Counted from the first letter of the stretch, positions 34,539 through 45,381 are shown. The stretch: DNA of 64,000 bases from Massilia agrisoli (GCF_020831365.1 NZ_JAJHPV010000013.1:1093748-1157747), one strand, 5' to 3'. The notes: generated from the letters alone by a model not told the origin. Program-made: numbers and translations.

Positions 34539-36965
34539 ATGCAATTTTCCGAAAACTGGCTCCGTACCATGGTCGATCCGAAGATGACGTCGGATGAACT
34601 GGCCCATTTGCTGACGATGTCCGGTCTCGAAGTCGAAGAAGTGGAGGCGGTCGCACCGCCATTTTCGAACGTGGTCGTGGCCGAAGTGCTGGAGGTGTCC
34701 AAGCACCCGAACGCCGACCGCCTGAACGTGTGCACGGTCGATGTCGGCACCAAGACCCACCTGAAGATCGTCTGCGGTGCGCCGAACGTGCGCGCCGGCA
34801 TGAAGGCGATCTGCGCGATGGCTGGCGCCGTGCTGCCGCCGGGCAGCGACGGCAAGCCGTTTGAAATCAAGGTCGGCCAGCTGCGCGGCGTCGAATCGCA
34901 GGGCATGATGTGCTCGGCAAAGGAACTGAAGCTGTCGGAAGAAAGCAGCGGCCTGATGGAACTGCCGGCCGATGCGCCGGTCGGACAGAATATCCGCGAC
35001 TACCTGGCCTTAAATGACCTCAAGTTCACCATCAAGCTGACCCCGAACAAGGCGGACTGCCTGTCGGTGCTGGGCGTGGCGCGCGAAGTGTCGGCCTTGA
35101 CCGGCACGCCGCTGCATGTGCCGACCGCCCGCGCGGTTGCGGTGAACAGCGACGAAGTGCTGCCGGTGACCATCAGCGCGCCGGACCTGTGCGGCCGCTT
35201 TACCGGCCGCGTGATCCGCGGGCTGAATGCGCGCGCGGCAACGCCTGAATGGATGAAGCGCCGCATCGAGCGCAGCGGCCAGCGTTCCGTATCGGCGCTG
35301 GTGGACATTTCCAACTACGTGATGCTCGAACTGGGCCGTCCGTCGCACGTATTCGACCTCGACAAGATCGACGGCAAGATCGACGTGCGCTGGGGCCGCA
35401 AGGGCGAGAGCCTGAAGCTGCTCAACGGCAACACCGTCGAGGTGGACGACTGGGTCGGCGTGATCGCCGACGACCAGCAGATCGAATCGCTGGCCGGCAT
35501 CATGGGTGGCGACTCGACCGCGGTATCGCTCGACACCGCCAACATTTACCTGGAAGCCGCATTCTGGTGGCCGAACGCCATCCAGGGCCGCGCCCGCCGT
35601 TTCAACTTCTCGACCGATGCGGCGCACCGCTTCGAGCGCGGCGTCGACTACGCGACCACGGTCGAGCACATCGAGCGCATCACCGGCCTGATCATTGAAA
35701 TCTGCGGCACCCCTGGCACCACCGTCGGCCCGGTCGACGACCAGGTGGTCAATGTGCCGCAGCGCCAGCCTGTCACGATGCGCACCGCGCGCGCCCAGAA
35801 AGTGATCGGCGTGCCGGTCACCGACGCGATGGTGGCCGACATCTTCACCCGCCTGGGCCTGCCGTTCACCCAGCAGCCGGGCGAGTTCGCCGTCACCGCG
35901 CCGTCGTACCGCTTCGACATCGAGATCGAGGAAGACCTGATCGAGGAAGTGGCGCGCGTCTACGGCTTCGAGAACATTCCGGCCAATCCGCCGGTAGCCG
36001 CCAGCGCCATGCTGGCCCTGCCGGAAAACACCCGCTCGCTGTTCGCGCTGCGCCACCAGATGGCCGACCTCGGCTACCAGGAAGTGGTCAACATGAGCTT
36101 CGTGGAAACCGCATGGGAAGCCGACTTCTCCGGCAATGCCGACCCGATCAAGCTGCAGAACCCGATTGCCAGCCAGATGAGCGTGATGCGTTCGTCGCTG
36201 ATCGGCAGCCTGGTCGCCAACGTGCGTTACAACCTGAACCGCAAGGCGGGCAGGGTGCGCGTGTTCGAGATCGGCGCCATCTTCAAGCGCAACCCGCAGG
36301 CCCAGGACGGCCCGCTGTCGGTGGCCGGTTTCGAGCAGCCCAAGCGCCTGGCCGCGATCGCCTACGGCCCGGCGGTGGAGGAGCAGTGGGGCGCGGCCAG
36401 CCGCGCGGTCGATTACTTCGACGTCAAGGCCGATGTCGAGGCGATGTTCGCTCCGTATGCCTTGCGTTTTGTAAAGGCGGATCACCCTGCGCTGCACCCG
36501 GGGCGCTCGGCAACCATCCTTCTGGATGGGCGCGAGATCGGTTTCATCGGCGAACTGCACCCGCGCTGGCTGCAGAAGTACGAGCTGCCGCAGGCGCCTG
36601 TGCTGTTTGAAGTCGACGCAGTTGCGCTACAACAACGCCCGTTGCCGAAGTACGAAGAGATTTCCAAGTTCCCGGGCGCCACCCGCGACCTGGCGCTGGT
36701 CGTCAAACAAACCGTGGCGGCACAGGATCTGCTGGACGCTTTCAATGCGGAAATCGCTGCAAATCCTGCCGGACGCATCGTGCAAGCCATTGTTTTGTTT
36801 GATGAATATCGGGGCGCAGGGCTGGAAACGGATGAAAAAAGCCTTGCTTTCCGCTTTAGCTTGCAAGATACTCAAACCACCTTGCAGGACGACCAGGTCG
36901 AGGCGTTGATGACGGCCGTGGCCAATGCTGCGAGAGAAAAACATCACGCGAAATCGCGTGGATAA
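34539..36965 (+). CDS. pheT: Phenylalanyl-tRNA synthetase, beta subunit
   Basis: 808 residues. EMAP-like tRNA-binding domain (about 39-150: [34 protein letters not shown]), B3/B4 editing domain (about 210-390), B5 domain (about 405-475), catalytic-like core (about 490-690) and C-terminal FDX-ACB anticodon domain (about 710-808, [20 protein letters not shown]). It edits mischarged tyrosine and binds tRNA-Phe. It is followed by ihfA, as in E. coli. Confidence 0.97.
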   Translation: MQFSENWLRTMVDPKMTSDELAHLLTMSGLEVEEVEAVAPPFSNVVVAEVLEVSKHPNADRLNVCTVDVGTKTHLKIVCGAPNVRAGMKAICAMAGAVLPPGSDGKPFEIKVGQLRGVESQGMMCSAKELKLSEESSGLMELPADAPVGQNIRDYLALNDLKFTIKLTPNKADCLSVLGVAREVSALTGTPLHVPTARAVAVNSDEVLPVTISAPDLCGRFTGRVIRGLNARAATPEWMKRRIERSGQRSVSALVDISNYVMLELGRPSHVFDLDKIDGKIDVRWGRKGESLKLLNGNTVEVDDWVGVIADDQQIESLAGIMGGDSTAVSLDTANIYLEAAFWWPNAIQGRARRFNFSTDAAHRFERGVDYATTVEHIERITGLIIEICGTPGTTVGPVDDQVVNVPQRQPVTMRTARAQKVIGVPVTDAMVADIFTRLGLPFTQQPGEFAVTAPSYRFDIEIEEDLIEEVARVYGFENIPANPPVAASAMLALPENTRSLFALRHQMADLGYQEVVNMSFVETAWEADFSGNADPIKLQNPIASQMSVMRSSLIGSLVANVRYNLNRKAGRVRVFEIGAIFKRNPQAQDGPLSVAGFEQPKRLAAIAYGPAVEEQWGAASRAVDYFDVKADVEAMFAPYALRFVKADHPALHPGRSATILLDGREIGFIGELHPRWLQKYELPQAPVLFEVDAVALQQRPLPKYEEISKFPGATRDLALVVKQTVAAQDLLDAFNAEIAANPAGRIVQAIVLFDEYRGAGLETDEKSLAFRFSLQDTQTTLQDDQVEALMTAVANAAREKHHAKSRG

Positions 36966-37108
36966 ACCCATCCAAAACGTAGCTTTATAGGCAGGGCTGG
37001 AAAATTAATAACAATGACGTAGATTCGGCCGTCCTCCAATCGGCACTGGCGGCGGACTTGCATCGTGCGATGCAAGTCGCCAAGGTGCGCCAGGAGGCCG
37101 AAAAGGAC

Positions 37109-37432
37109 ATGCCGACCTTGACCAAGGCCGAGCTGGCGGAACTGCTGTTCGAGCAAGTCGGCTTGAACAAGCGTGAAGCCAAGGACATGGTCGAGACCTT
37201 CTTCGACGAGATCCGCAATGCGCTCGAGCGCGGCGAAGCGGTCAAGCTTTCGGGCTTCGGCAACTTCCAGCTGCGCGACAAGCCGCAGCGCCCGGGCCGC
37301 AACCCGAAGACCGGCGAAGAAATCCCGATCACGGCGCGCCGCGTCGTGACCTTCCACGCGAGCCAGAAGCTCAAGGGCATGGTGGAAGAAACCAGCCCGG
37401 CGCCTTCGGCTGCCATGGCGCGCGCCGCCTGA
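37109..37432 (+). CDS. ihfA: Integration host factor, alpha subunit
   Basis: 107 residues from ATG 37109, 12 bases after a good AGGAGG; an in-frame ATG at 37058 is upstream of that site and rejected. [40 protein letters not shown] and [20 protein letters not shown] are the HU/IHF dimer and DNA-intercalating arm regions; the R-x-G-R-N-P-K-T-G arm with its proline is intact. IHF bends DNA at promoters and origins. It is cotranscribed with pheST and the merR gene. Confidence 0.95.
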   Translation: MPTLTKAELAELLFEQVGLNKREAKDMVETFFDEIRNALERGEAVKLSGFGNFQLRDKPQRPGRNPKTGEEIPITARRVVTFHASQKLKGMVEETSPAPSAAMARAA

Positions 37433-37440
37433 TCTAGCCG

Positions 37441-37863
37441 ATGAACGACCGTCTCGCCAAGGCCGACCTGGTCGCGCTGCCGCCTATCCCGGCCAAGCGC
37501 TACTTTACGATCGGGGAAGTCAGTGAATTGTGCGGGGTCAAACCGCACGTACTTCGCTACTGGGAGCAGGAATTTACCCAGCTCAAGCCGGTCAAACGCC
37601 GTGGTAACCGCCGCTATTACCAGCACCACGAAGTCCTGCTGATCCGCCGTATCCGCGAACTGCTGTACGAGCAGGGGTTTACGATCAGCGGCGCACGCAA
37701 TAAACTCGATAGCCGCGCCAGCGAAGCCGCATCGTCCCAGGAAGACTGGGCCGGTCTTGACGCCGGGCGCGAGACAACAAACGGCTTGCAACCCCAGTTC
37801 GACGGGGCATTGATACGCAAGGAACTCCTCGCCATCCTGGCCTTGCTGAAGCAAGAAACCTGA
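37441..37863 (+). CDS. MerR family transcriptional regulator
   Basis: 140 residues, ATG 8 bp after the ihfA stop. The N-terminal winged helix (about 20-90: YFTIGEVSELCGVKPHVLRY, WEQEFTQLKPVKRRGNRRYY) is of the MerR type, followed by a short coiled coil and an unconserved tail. No effector-binding cysteine motif or GyrI domain is present. The ihfA-merR order is a common betaproteobacterial arrangement whose function is unknown. The tRNA-Pro that often follows is absent here. Confidence 0.9.
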   Translation: MNDRLAKADLVALPPIPAKRYFTIGEVSELCGVKPHVLRYWEQEFTQLKPVKRRGNRRYYQHHEVLLIRRIRELLYEQGFTISGARNKLDSRASEAASSQEDWAGLDAGRETTNGLQPQFDGALIRKELLAILALLKQET

Positions 37864-38055
37864 GATTGCTGACGGAAAGGAGTGCGCTGGTACTCTTTTT
37901 TCACTATTTCCGCATCGCGCTGTGCACCTGCCGGCGCACTCATGCGTTGTCGCTGTGCCGTACGCGCCTCATGAGTGCTAGAATGTTAATATTGTGTTTG
38001 CCGACGGGACACATGTGCAGCACTTTCCTATGCCAGGAAAATTTAAGGGAAGACA

Positions 38056-38688
38056 ATGATACGCGTTGCCATTTGTGACGATCACCAAATTGTAAGAGCA
38101 GGTTTTAAACAGATTTTTTCCTCGTCGCCAGACTTTGATGTCGTCGCCGAAGGTGCTACCGGGCGTGAAGCCCTTGACATCGCACGCCGCGAGATTTGCG
38201 ATGTGCTGCTGCTGGACATCGCCATGCCCGACCAGAGCGGCATCGACATCTTGCGCACCATCCGCCAGGGGCAACCCAACCTGCCGGTGCTGATCCTGTC
38301 CGGCTATCCGGCACAGCAGTACGCGCTGAACCTGTTCAAGATGGGCGCCAATGGCTACCTGAACAAGGAATGCGAAGCCGACGAGCTCAAGACGGCGGTG
38401 CGTACCGTGTTCCAGGGTCGCCGCTACGTGTCGTCGACCGTCGGCGAACTGCTGGCGCAAAGCTTCGACCGCGACCCCAACACTGCCTTGCATACCGAGT
38501 TGTCGGACCGCGAGTTCCAGGTGTTCCTGCGCCTGGCCAAGGGCGCAACCGTGTCGGACATCGGCGTGGCCCTGTCGCTCAGCATCAAGACGGTGTCGAC
38601 CTACCGCACCCGCATCATGGAAAAAATGGGTTTGCAATCGAATAGCGACCTGACCTACTACGCAATGAAAAACAACCTGCTGGACTAA
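38056..38688 (+). CDS. NarL/FixJ-type response regulator
   Basis: 210 residues. Receiver domain (1-120: IRVAICDDHQIVRAGFKQIF, phospho-acceptor Asp in VLLLDIAMPDQSG, K in YLNKECEADELK) and LuxR HTH (about 145-205: ELSDREFQVFLRLAKGATVS, LSIKTVSTYRTRIMEKMGLQ). GGGAAGACA precedes the ATG. A CHASE3-type histidine kinase gene begins 190 bp downstream and is its likely partner, although a terminator and a separate promoter lie between them. Confidence 0.9.
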   Translation: MIRVAICDDHQIVRAGFKQIFSSSPDFDVVAEGATGREALDIARREICDVLLLDIAMPDQSGIDILRTIRQGQPNLPVLILSGYPAQQYALNLFKMGANGYLNKECEADELKTAVRTVFQGRRYVSSTVGELLAQSFDRDPNTALHTELSDREFQVFLRLAKGATVSDIGVALSLSIKTVSTYRTRIMEKMGLQSNSDLTYYAMKNNLLD

Positions 38689-38700
38689 GCAGCGTACTGC

Positions 38701-38730
38701 AACGGGCCGTTCTGGCCCGTTCGTTCTTTT
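38701..38730 (+). terminator. Terminator after the NarL-type regulator
   Basis: Stem AACGGGCC (38701-38708) and GGCCCGTT (38714-38721), loop GTTCT, followed by CGTTCTTTT. The T-run is interrupted, so efficiency is uncertain. A TATAAT at 38830 marks a probable new promoter for the following kinase. Confidence 0.65.
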
Positions 38731-38877
38731 GTCTGTGGGAATAAATTCCGCAGCGCAACACCCTTTGCCCTCCTGCCAAGCAGTGCACATTACGGCCCAG
38801 TTAGGCTGCATTGCAGCATGTTCCCGGTCTATAATGGCCGTCAGACTTGCTCTGCGGCATGCATAAGGAACCCGAGA

Positions 38878-40401
38878 ATGTACTTCACCACAGAACCCGA
38901 GGGCGCGCCGGCGTTGCCGTTCTATGCGACGGTGCTTGGCCTGGTGTGCGTGCTGATCCTGGTCGTCAACGGGGCCAGCCTGTTCCATAACCTGTCGTCG
39001 CTGAACGGCGCCAACGCCGTGCAAGGCCAGACCGCCAGGGTCAGCGACAAGCTACAGAACCTCAATGTGCTGGTGATGGATGCCGAAAGCAGCGTGCGCG
39101 GCTATTACCTGTCCGGTTCCGATGTCTGGCTCGGACCGATGCGCACCGCCTCCGCTGAAATCGAGCCGCAGTTCCGCGAACTCGAAAGCCTGCTTGCAGA
39201 CAGCCCGTCCCAACTGAAGAACCTGTCGCAGTTGCGCACCCTGGTGCGGCGCAAGCTCGATGTGCTCGACCAGACCCTGGCCGTGTACCGCCAGGGCGGG
39301 CTCGAAGACATCGCGAAAATCGCCGCGACCACCGACAGCAAGGCCGACATGGACGAGATCCGCCTGCTGCTGGTCATCATGCAGCAGGAGCAGAACGAGG
39401 TGATGGCGGCGCGCCGCGCGGCGTTTTATGCAGAATACCAAAACGCGGTGCTGCTTGGCATCGGCATCAATGCCGCGGCCATCCTTGTCATCGTGCTGTT
39501 TTACGGGCTGATCCGCAGCAGTTATTTTGCGCGGCTGGCAACCCAGCGCGCCTTGCAGCATGCAAACGAAAACCTCGAATCCATGGTGGCCATGCGTACC
39601 GAGCAGTTGTCGGTATTGTCGCGCCACCTGATCCGTTTGTCGGAAGAAGAGAAGTCGCGCCTGGCGCGCGAGCTGCATGACGAGCTGGGCGCCAACCTGA
39701 CCGCAATCAGCATCGACATCAACTGCGCCGCCGACGAATTGCGTACCGAGCACGCGCACATCGCGCAAAGGCTGGACCGCGCGCGCATGACCCTGGTGAC
39801 AACGGTCGAACTGAAGCGCCGCATTGTCGAAGACCTGCGTCCCAGCTTGCTCGACAACCTGGGCCTGGCCGCCGCGCTGCAAAGCTACTGCGAAGAATTT
39901 GCCAGTGTCACCGGGGTGGAATGCGAAGCGCTGATCGAGGGCGACGTCGACGTCGCCGGACCGATGCACGCCATTGCGGTATTTCGCATCGTCCAGGAAG
40001 CGCTGAACAACATCGCCAAATATGCGGGCGCGCGCACGGTCATCGTGCACCTCGCGCGCGAAGCCGGGGGCCTGGCGCTGGAGGTGTCGGATGATGGTGT
40101 GGGGATTGATGTGGACGCCGTCAGCAAGCCAAAATCGCACGGTTTGCTGGGCATGCGCGAACGCGCTTTGCTACTGGGTGGAAGCTTGCAGGTGAAACGC
40201 GGGGTGAACGATACCGGAACCTGCGTCGAAGCGTTCATCCCGCTGGCCGCGCAAGCCGAAGGCGCCCTGGCGCCCCACGACTTGCCTGCGCCGGCGCTTA
40301 GCGTGCCGCCACGTCCATCAGCAGGCGGTCATACTCAGTCTTCGCAACCTTGTAGCACTCTCCTGCATACTCCTCAAGGCCTTGACGGTCAATTACGGTG
40401 A
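38878..40401 (+). CDS. CHASE3-type sensor histidine kinase (HisKA_3 family)
   Basis: 507 residues from ATG 38878, which has AAGGAACCCGAGA upstream; an in-frame ATG at 38818 lies before the TATAAT at 38830 and is rejected. Two helices (about 17-37 and 200-222) bracket a periplasmic helical domain with the CHASE3 pattern (AESSVRGYYLSGSDVWLGPM). Residues 255-325 form the HisKA_3 dimer domain with ARELHDELGANLTAISIDIN (phospho-His), and 365-465 form the ATPase (IVQEALNNIAKYAGA, VSDDGVGID). The last 35 residues are proline/serine-rich and overlap the convergent Crp/Fnr gene by 104 bp. Confidence 0.88.
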   Translation: MYFTTEPEGAPALPFYATVLGLVCVLILVVNGASLFHNLSSLNGANAVQGQTARVSDKLQNLNVLVMDAESSVRGYYLSGSDVWLGPMRTASAEIEPQFRELESLLADSPSQLKNLSQLRTLVRRKLDVLDQTLAVYRQGGLEDIAKIAATTDSKADMDEIRLLLVIMQQEQNEVMAARRAAFYAEYQNAVLLGIGINAAAILVIVLFYGLIRSSYFARLATQRALQHANENLESMVAMRTEQLSVLSRHLIRLSEEEKSRLARELHDELGANLTAISIDINCAADELRTEHAHIAQRLDRARMTLVTTVELKRRIVEDLRPSLLDNLGLAAALQSYCEEFASVTGVECEALIEGDVDVAGPMHAIAVFRIVQEALNNIAKYAGARTVIVHLAREAGGLALEVSDDGVGIDVDAVSKPKSHGLLGMRERALLLGGSLQVKRGVNDTGTCVEAFIPLAAQAEGALAPHDLPAPALSVPPRPSAGGHTQSSQPCSTLLHTPQGLDGQLR

Positions 40402-41107
40402 TGTTGCCGCGGCGGTACTGAATCAGTCCGTCGTCCTGCAACTTGCCAGCCGCTGCGGTGATGCTTTCGCGGCGTACGCCCAGCATGATCGAGATCAGTT
40501 CCTGGGTCACCTTCAGTTCGTTCGATGGGGAACGGTCGAGGCGGTCGAGCAGCCATCGGCACAGCTTCTGTTCGATCGAGCTGTGGCGGCCGCCAACGGC
40601 GTTCTGGGCCATCTGGGCGAACAGGGCGTTGGTGTAGCGCATCAAAAGCTGGGGCAGGGCGCCGCCCTGGTTGAAGGCATCGCGCAGGAACTGGGTCTTG
40701 AGGCGGTAGCCGTAGCCCGCGCTCTGGACCACTGCGCTGCACATGGCGCGCTCACCCATGAACAGGGAAACGCCGACCACGCCTTCATGGCCGACAACGG
40801 CGATTTCAGTGGTCGCGCCGTCTTCCATCACATACAGCAGGGAAACGATCGCGGTGGTTGGGAAATAGACGTATTCGAGCTTGCTGCCGAATTCGAACAG
40901 TTCTTTGCCGAAAGGCATAGGAACCAGTTCCAGGTGTTCAAACAGCGTTTCCAGGTCATTACGTGGAAGGGCGGCGAGCAATTCATTCTGCTGAGTACCG
41001 CTGAGGCTGACAACTGGCCGGGACGCAACTTTCAATTCCTTCGCGGTGACAGGAATCTGGTTTACCGATGTTTTTTGTGCGGCGTTACCAAGTTGGACGT
41101 TGTTCAT
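40298..41107 (-). CDS. Crp/Fnr family transcriptional regulator
   Basis: 269 residues from ATG 41107, with GTGAGGAAAAAA ahead of it; a GTG at 41119 is possible. Cyclic-nucleotide-binding-like domain (about 55-170: FGKELFEFGSKLEYVYFPTT, AVVGHEGVVGVSLFM) and Crp HTH (about 195-245: VTQELISIMLGVRRESITAA, AGKLQDDGLIQYRRG). No Fnr-type cysteine cluster is present, so it is not an oxygen sensor of that kind. The ligand is unknown. Its 3-prime end overlaps the kinase gene. Confidence 0.88.
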   Translation of the reverse strand: MNNVQLGNAAQKTSVNQIPVTAKELKVASRPVVSLSGTQQNELLAALPRNDLETLFEHLELVPMPFGKELFEFGSKLEYVYFPTTAIVSLLYVMEDGATTEIAVVGHEGVVGVSLFMGERAMCSAVVQSAGYGYRLKTQFLRDAFNQGGALPQLLMRYTNALFAQMAQNAVGGRHSSIEQKLCRWLLDRLDRSPSNELKVTQELISIMLGVRRESITAAAGKLQDDGLIQYRRGNITVIDRQGLEEYAGECYKVAKTEYDRLLMDVAAR

Positions 41108-41324
41108 TTTTTTCCTCACTAATCTCTAATAACCTCAGGACGATCCCGCCGTGACTACCTGGCGAATCGCGATGTGTGAACATTAAGGCTTCCGTCTGTT
41201 GGCGAACATAAGATTAGCAGTCGCACCAATGTAGGCTGTATGCATAATGTTTTGTCGTCCTAGTCCTACTGGAGAGGATTGAAGAAATTGCCACTTTTAT
41301 AGGCAAAATGACAGCAAATTTGTT

Positions 41325-43247
41325 TCAATTGAGCAACGCAGGGACCGGACGAGTGCGTTCGAGGGTGAAGATGCTGACCGCCCGCGTTAATTCATCCGTT
41401 TCCACGTGTAGGAGTTCCGAGCCGTTGCGGGCGTGCTCGACCAGTTCGCCGTTACGCCGGGTCATCGCATCGATCCGCGCGATGGCGTCTTCCAGCTGGA
41501 CCAGTTCAGACGCCTGCAGCTGCCCGGCCTCGTCCATCTCGCCTATCAGGTGCTCGACCTGGCCTACCGCGCCGGCGAGTTCGCCGATCGTCGCGCCCGC
41601 AGCGGCCACCAGGGCGTTGCCGGTGTCCACGGTGGACACCGAGCTGCCGATCAGCTGCTTGATTTCGCGCGCCGCCGCCGCCGAGCGCTGCGCCAGGTTG
41701 CGCACCTCGGTCGCCACGACCGCAAAGCCGCGCCCCTGTTCGCCCGCGCGCGCCGCTTCCACCGCCGCGTTGAGGGCCAGGATATTGGTCTGGAAGGCGA
41801 TGCCGTCGATGACCCCGGTAATGTCGGAAATCTTGCTGGAACTGGCGCGAATCGAGGCCATCGTGTCGACCACCTCGCCGACTGCGCGCACGCCGCGCGC
41901 CGCAACCCCGGCCGCCGCGCCCACCAGTGCGCGCCCCGAGGCGGCGTGCGCGGCGGTGCGCTTGACGCTGGCGCTGAGCGCGCCCATCGAGCCCACCGTT
42001 TCGGACAAGGCATCGACCTGCGCCTCGGTATGCCCCGACAACTCGGCATTGCCGTGCGCCAGCGCTTCGGTTGCCTCGCCGATGGTGGCGGCGCCGGCGC
42101 GGATATCGGTCACCAGGGCCGCCAGCGCCGAGGCCATGCGGCCAAAGGCGTTGACCAGTTCTCCGATCTCGTCATTGGCGTGCGAACGCATGCGCACTGT
42201 CAGGTCGCCTTCGGCGGCGCGCTGGACGGCATGGTTCAGGTAGGCGATGTCGCGCGAGAACGAGATGTAGAAGCCGGCAAACAGCCACGCCGCCACCAAC
42301 AGCGCGACAACGATGGCGCCCAGCACCAGGTTGCGGTGCAGCGCCTCGCGCGCGGCGCGCGCGGCCAGGATCTGGTCCAGTTCACTCATTGCCGCCGCGC
42401 CCAATGCGTGCAGGCGCGCGGCCGCGGCGTTGCCCGCCGCCAAATACTGGCTGCCGGAAGTCTGGTTGTACGAGTTGGTCACCTCGTCGCGGGTGCGGTC
42501 GAGGAAGGCGAGGGCGCCGCGCAGCGCCGGATCGGCGCCCAGCTTGCCCATGCCGCCAGTGGCCCGTTCCAGCCCGTGCCGCGCCACCATCGCGGTGGCG
42601 TTGATCAACTGGTCCTCATTGGCCTCGAACAGCCCGGTGTCGATATAGGCCGAGCCGCGCGCCGCGATCATGGACAGGCTCTCGGCCAGTTCGGGCAGCG
42701 TGTGCACCGATGCGCCGATCAGCAGGTCGCTGTCGGCGACCGGGTCCAGGCTGAGCCCGGACCGGTCGGCCACGCTGACCGCCAGCCTGCGCAGCGCGCC
42801 CAGCACGGCCGTATGGCGGGCCATGCTTTCCTTCGCAGTGGCGCCGGGCTGGGCAGCGGCCAGCGCGGCCCACGCCGCGCGCACGTCATTCCAGCCGGCC
42901 AGGCCCGACAGCGCCCCGGCATCTTTCTGGTGGGCGTCAAGGGCGGCGATGCGTTGCCCGATTGCCTTCCCCAGGGCGCCGTCCGTAGCGCTCGCGCGGG
43001 TCGACAGCCGCAGGTGTTCGGCGCCGCGGTGCTGCTGCACCAGCCGGGCGATCTCGTGGACCTGCGAGATATAGGCGCCGCCCGCGCGCTCGGCCTGGCT
43101 GGCGGCGATGGATTTTTGCAGCTCCGCCAGCAGCATGGCGCTGACCAGCACCAGCGGCACCAGCACCACGTGGCAGACCAGGACGAATTTGGGTAACAGG
43201 CGCATGCGCTGCATCAGCGCGACGGCAGGGCGAAACAGGAAGGTCAT
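41325..43247 (-). CDS. Methyl-accepting chemotaxis protein
   Basis: 640 residues from ATG 43247 (TTG 43259 is an alternative). Membrane helices near 20-40 ([20 protein letters not shown]) and 310-335 ([20 protein letters not shown]) flank a roughly 270-residue helical periplasmic sensor with no recognised ligand motif. HAMP (about 335-385) and the signalling hairpin follow, with the highly conserved tip [20 protein letters not shown] and [20 protein letters not shown]. It controls the flagellar or pilus chemosensory pathway. The protein ends without a CheR/CheB-docking pentapeptide. Confidence 0.9.
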   Translation of the reverse strand: MTFLFRPAVALMQRMRLLPKFVLVCHVVLVPLVLVSAMLLAELQKSIAASQAERAGGAYISQVHEIARLVQQHRGAEHLRLSTRASATDGALGKAIGQRIAALDAHQKDAGALSGLAGWNDVRAAWAALAAAQPGATAKESMARHTAVLGALRRLAVSVADRSGLSLDPVADSDLLIGASVHTLPELAESLSMIAARGSAYIDTGLFEANEDQLINATAMVARHGLERATGGMGKLGADPALRGALAFLDRTRDEVTNSYNQTSGSQYLAAGNAAAARLHALGAAAMSELDQILAARAAREALHRNLVLGAIVVALLVAAWLFAGFYISFSRDIAYLNHAVQRAAEGDLTVRMRSHANDEIGELVNAFGRMASALAALVTDIRAGAATIGEATEALAHGNAELSGHTEAQVDALSETVGSMGALSASVKRTAAHAASGRALVGAAAGVAARGVRAVGEVVDTMASIRASSSKISDITGVIDGIAFQTNILALNAAVEAARAGEQGRGFAVVATEVRNLAQRSAAAAREIKQLIGSSVSTVDTGNALVAAAGATIGELAGAVGQVEHLIGEMDEAGQLQASELVQLEDAIARIDAMTRRNGELVEHARNGSELLHVETDELTRAVSIFTLERTRPVPALLN

Positions 43248-43356
43248 CGATGGGTCCAAGCTACATTAGTTGTCATAACGAAATAATGCAGATCGATTGT
43301 GACTGGATGATGAATTGCAGCATAATGTCCACACCCCAACACACCGATGTCTCCGC

Positions 43357-44022
43357 ATGCATGTTCTCCTGGTTGAAGACGACTCCGTACTGGCCGATGG
43401 CCTGTCGCGCATCCTGCAGGGCCATGGCATGCTGGTGGAGGTGGTGGGCGACGGCCTGCAAGCCGACCAGGCGCTGCAGCGCGGCCAGTTTGCGGTAGCG
43501 GTGCTCGACATCGGCCTGCCCGGCATCGACGGCTTCGAAGTGGTGCGGCGCCTGCGCGCGCGCGGCAGCGCCACCCCGGTGCTGCTGCTGACGGCGCGCG
43601 ACGCCGTCGAGGACCGGGTGCGCGGCCTCGAGACCGGCGCCGACGACTACCTGGTCAAACCCTTCGCCACCGCCGAACTGGTGGCGCGCATCCGCGCGCT
43701 GGCGCGCCGCAATACCCCCGCGCCCACCGTGCTGGCCCTCGGCCAGCTCAGCCTCGACACTTCGGCGCGCCGCGCCCGCATCGGCGAGCGGCCGCTCGAG
43801 CTGTCGGTGCGCGAATGGGCGGTACTCGAATACCTGCTCCAGCATGCCTCGCGCGTGGTGTCCAAGCAGCAGATCATCGACGCCATCCTGCCGTGGGGTG
43901 ACGACCTGACCCTGAATGCGGTCGAGGTCTATGTGTCGCGGTTGCGCCTTAAGCTGCTTGACGCCGGCATCGCGATCCGCACCATCCGCGGCTTCGGCTA
44001 CATGCTCGAACCGGCTGCATGA
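43357..44022 (+). CDS. OmpR/PhoB-type response regulator
   Basis: 221 residues. Receiver (1-115: MHVLLVEDDSVLADGLSRIL, Asp in AVLDIGLPGIDGFEVV, K in YLVKPFA) and winged-helix C-terminal domain (about 125-218: LELSVREWAVLEYLLQHASR, NAVEVYVSRLRLKLL). It is of the QseB/TctD subgroup by overall pattern. A possible promoter (TTGTGA 43297, CATAAT 43321) lies upstream. It overlaps the kinase gene by ATGA, so the pair is cotranscribed. It is divergent from the chemoreceptor and upstream of the pilin cluster. Confidence 0.92.
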   Translation: MHVLLVEDDSVLADGLSRILQGHGMLVEVVGDGLQADQALQRGQFAVAVLDIGLPGIDGFEVVRRLRARGSATPVLLLTARDAVEDRVRGLETGADDYLVKPFATAELVARIRALARRNTPAPTVLALGQLSLDTSARRARIGERPLELSVREWAVLEYLLQHASRVVSKQQIIDAILPWGDDLTLNAVEVYVSRLRLKLLDAGIAIRTIRGFGYMLEPAA

Positions 44023-45359
44023 ACAGCATCCGCCTTCGGCTGCTGAAATGGCTGATCGGCCCTATCCTGGTGGTGAACCTGGCCGGCGCCGCGCTCACCT
44101 ACCTGCTGGCCTGGACCCCGGCCCAGCTGGCGTTCGACCAGGGCCTGGCCGACGCGGCGCACGCGCTGGCCGCGCGGGTGCGCCAGGGCCCGCAAGGCCC
44201 GGTCCTCGATTTTCCCGCGCAGGCCGAACAGCTGCTGCGCGCCGACCGCGCCGACGCCACCTACTTCGCGGTGCGCCGTAGCGACGGCGCGCTGATCGCC
44301 GGCGACGCCGCTTTCGCCGCTCCGGGCGCGGCGGGCGTGCACGATGGGGTGATGGGCGGCGAGCCGGTGCGCGTTGCCAGCACCACCGTGCGCGCGGGCA
44401 GGGAGACCGTCCAGGTTGCGGTCGCCAAGACCCTGCGCAAGCGTGGCCAGATCCGCTCGGCGGCCATCCGCGCACTGGTGCTGGTCGAAGGCCTGTTCAC
44501 GCTCGCGCTGGTCGGCCTGATCTGGTTCTCGGTCACCAGCGGCCTGCTGCCGCTGTCGCGCATGCGCGCCAACCTGAACGCGCGCGACGGCGCCGACCTG
44601 GAGCCGATCGCCGACGAAGGCGTGCCCTACGAATTGTCGCCGGTGGTGTCTGCCTTTAACGACCTGCTCGGCAAGGTGGAGGCCGGGGCGCGGGCGCAGC
44701 ATGACTTCCTGGCCAACGTCGCCCACCAGCTGCGCACGCCCTTGGCCGGCATGAAACTGCAGCTGGAATGGCTTGGCCAGCGCCACGCCGGCGACGCCGA
44801 CAGCGTGCGCTCGGTCGGCCTGATGCTGCAGTCGAACGAGCGCATGATCCGCCAGACCAACCAGCTGCTGGCACTGGCGCGCGCGGAACCAAGCCGCTTC
44901 GAAAAGGCGCGCCTCGAACCGATCGACTTGTCGCAACTGGTGGCCGAGGTGGTCCAGTACTTTGTCGAGGAAGCAGCCAAGAAGCAGATCGACATCGGCT
45001 TCGACCTGCAGCCGGCCCTGGTGGCGGGCGACAGCTTCCTGCTGCGCGACCTGGTCGACAACCTGGTCGACAACGCCGTGCGCTATACGCCGGTCGGCGG
45101 GACCGTGACGGTGCGCTGCCTGCGCGGGCCCGACGGCGGCGGCGTGCTGGAGGTCGAGGATTCCGGCCCGGGCATCCCCGCGCACCAGCGCGCACTGGTG
45201 TTCCAGCGCTTCATGCGACTCGACGACAGCATTCCCGGCAGTGGCCTGGGCCTGGCCATCGTGCGCGACATCGCCCAGGCCCACGGCGCGCGCATCGAGC
45301 TGGCCGACGGAGCTGGCGGCGCCGGCGTCGTCGTGGCGGTGCGCTTCGCGCCGGTCTAG
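44019..45359 (+). CDS. Sensor histidine kinase (QseC/TctE type)
   Basis: 446 residues. Two membrane helices (about 13-33 and 155-178) surround a periplasmic sensor of about 120 residues. HisKA at about 220-285 with phospho-His in HDFLANVAHQLRTPLAGMKL, ATPase at about 330-445 (DLVDNLVDNAVRYTPVGG, VEDSGPGIPAHQRALVFQRF, GSGLGLAIVRDIAQAHG). It phosphorylates the regulator encoded immediately upstream. Both genes precede the pilus promoter at 45382 by less than 100 bp, so they could control the pilin operon; this is inference from position. Confidence 0.92.
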   Translation: MNSIRLRLLKWLIGPILVVNLAGAALTYLLAWTPAQLAFDQGLADAAHALAARVRQGPQGPVLDFPAQAEQLLRADRADATYFAVRRSDGALIAGDAAFAAPGAAGVHDGVMGGEPVRVASTTVRAGRETVQVAVAKTLRKRGQIRSAAIRALVLVEGLFTLALVGLIWFSVTSGLLPLSRMRANLNARDGADLEPIADEGVPYELSPVVSAFNDLLGKVEAGARAQHDFLANVAHQLRTPLAGMKLQLEWLGQRHAGDADSVRSVGLMLQSNERMIRQTNQLLALARAEPSRFEKARLEPIDLSQLVAEVVQYFVEEAAKKQIDIGFDLQPALVAGDSFLLRDLVDNLVDNAVRYTPVGGTVTVRCLRGPDGGGVLEVEDSGPGIPAHQRALVFQRFMRLDDSIPGSGLGLAIVRDIAQAHGARIELADGAGGAGVVVAVRFAPV

Positions 45360-45381
45360 ATGTTTCTCTCGGAAAATAGTT

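Noticed and set aside
37864..38055. tRNA-Pro gene, which often follows ihfA-merR in betaproteobacteria
   Set aside because: No cloverleaf could be folded in this stretch.
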